In this document: one piece after another, positions 4,742 to 6,215 of the stretch | Layout of the letters: each line of letters begins with the position of its first letter | Numbering within the stretch: position 1 is the first letter of the stretch | NCBI GenBank assembly: GCA_964576715.1 | Contig: CAZNWE010000136.1 | Coordinates: forward strand, 1 to 6,215 | Origin: SLRI01 sp964576715 | Lineage (GTDB): Bacteria; Pseudomonadota; Alphaproteobacteria; Geminicoccales; Geminicoccaceae | Direction of reading: 5' to 3' | DNA length: 6,215 bases | The notes under the pieces: model-generated | Database searches by the model: none | What the model was told of the DNA's origin: nothing | Seen by the model: the letters and a program-made list of their open reading frames with translations, nothing else | Translations under genes and position numbers: made by a program

Positions 4742-5236
4742 CTACTGGGCGGGCTGGACCTCGCCGAAGCTGACCGAGAGCACCTCGAAGTAGCGAACAC
4801 CGCGCGGCGTGGTGACCTCGACGCTGTCGCCGGCCTCCTTGCCGAGCAGCGCCCGGGCCAAGGGCGAGGCGATGGACAACAGGCCCTGCTGGATCTCGGC
4901 CTCCTCGGGGCCGACGATCTGGTAGAGGATCTCCTCGTCGGTCTCCTCGTCGACCAGCTTGACCTTGGCCCCGAAGACGACCTTGCTGCCGGAGAGCGAG
5001 GCGACGTCGATCACCTCGGCCCGGCCGAGCTTGTCCTCGAGTTCCATCACGCGGCCCTCGATGAAGCCCTGCTTCTCGCGCGCCGCGTGATACTCCGCGT
5101 TCTCGGAGAGATCGCCGTGCTCTCGGGCCTCGGCGATTTGCTTGATCACGGCAGGGCGCTCGACATTCTTCAGGCGCTTGAGCTCCGCGCTCAGCCTGGC
5201 ATGTCCATCGGGCGTCATCGGTATCTTGTTGACCAT
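4742..5236 (-). CDS. greA: Transcription elongation factor GreA
   Basis: GreA enters the secondary channel of stalled RNA polymerase and stimulates cleavage of backtracked RNA. The 164-residue product matches the family (about 158). Seen directly: an N-terminal coiled coil of about residues 10-75 starting MVNKIPMTPDGHARL; the tip segment HGDLSENAEYHAAREKQGF (40-58), whose Asp42 and Glu45 correspond to the Mg-coordinating acidic pair; and a C-terminal FKBP-like domain (VFGAKVKLVD, YQIVGPEEAE, SPLARALLGKEAGDSVEVTTPRG). An in-frame ATG at 5266 would add ten residues (MPNSRGTIVA). The start at 5236 is preferred because homologues begin M-x-K-x-P-M-T, although neither start has a strong ribosome binding site. 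The gene sits between carB and trxB on the same strand, consistent with an operon. Confidence 0.95.
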   Translation of the reverse strand: MVNKIPMTPDGHARLSAELKRLKNVERPAVIKQIAEAREHGDLSENAEYHAAREKQGFIEGRVMELEDKLGRAEVIDVASLSGSKVVFGAKVKLVDEETDEEILYQIVGPEEAEIQQGLLSIASPLARALLGKEAGDSVEVTTPRGVRYFEVLSVSFGEVQPAQ

Positions 5237-5269
5237 GGCCACAATCGTTCCACGAGAATTGGGCATTTC

Positions 5270-5302
5270 GGCGCCCCGGCATCCACCGATGCCCTGAGCG
5301 CC
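5270..5302 (-). repeat. Two-tier hairpin in the carB-greA spacer
   Basis: GGCATC (5278-5283) pairs with GATGCC (5288-5293) around a 4-base loop, and GGCGC (5270-5274) with GCGCC (5298-5302) forms an outer stem across a small internal loop. On the transcript it ends four bases before the alternative greA start at 5266 and would bury the GGGGCG there. No T-run follows, so carB-greA read-through is expected. Confidence 0.35.
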
Positions 5303-5311
5303 GTCGACACC

Positions 5312-6215
<904 letters not shown>

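Noticed and set aside
3820..4773. Long plus-strand reading frame (317 codons) opposite trxB
   Set aside because: It is the antisense shadow of trxB in GC-rich DNA. Its translation is rich in Arg, Gly, Asp and Ala and has no recognisable domain, whereas the opposite strand is an intact TrxB.
5237..5266. Longer greA beginning at the ATG at 5266
   Set aside because: It would add ten residues not typical of GreA, and its upstream region is buried in a predicted hairpin. Kept only as an alternative.

Overview
The window is GC-rich, with strong G/C preference at third codon positions. Its gene content points to an alphaproteobacterium, probably Rhodospirillales-like or a related order. Evidence for this is the minus-strand order carB > greA > trxB > LysR regulator, the alphaproteobacterial character of the LysR protein (closest in my recollection to LsrB/VtlR), a Tat-exported MsrP, and a DUF2177 membrane protein. 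The species cannot be named from sequence reading alone.

Left part, plus strand. The window opens inside the nucleotide-binding domain of an exporter-type ABC transporter (1-446). A 132-residue DUF2177-type integral membrane protein (448-846) follows one base after its stop codon, so the two are probably co-transcribed. Next comes a stretch of about 545 bases without a convincing large gene (847-1391). It holds a possible 65-residue minus-strand small membrane protein (891-1088), a nested pair of mutually exclusive inverted repeats (1121-1170) and a perfect 23-bp palindrome (1267-1289). Then comes msrP (1392-2399), the periplasmic molybdenum catalytic subunit that repairs methionine sulfoxide in proteins. 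Its usual membrane partner MsrQ is not next to it.

Middle, 2400-2788. This convergent intergenic region is visibly less GC-rich. On the minus strand it carries a textbook intrinsic terminator (8-bp stem, UUCG tetraloop, U7). Upstream of that are a strong 12-bp hairpin, a pyrimidine-rich stretch with a CCUCCC anti-Shine-Dalgarno motif, and a pair of direct repeats spaced 22 bp apart. Together these suggest an sRNA gene of about 160 nt, or a structured 3' UTR of the LysR gene. This is the most interesting part of the window.

Right part, minus strand. Transcription runs from right to left: the 3' end of carB (carbamoyl-phosphate synthase large subunit, cut by the window edge), greA (transcript cleavage factor), trxB (thioredoxin reductase) and a LysR regulator with a Cys-x-Cys pair in its effector domain. 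Spacers are about 50-75 bases and show no terminators, consistent with one operon ending at the terminator at 2520-2548. trxB, a possibly redox-responsive LysR protein and msrP form a thiol/methionine redox neighbourhood.
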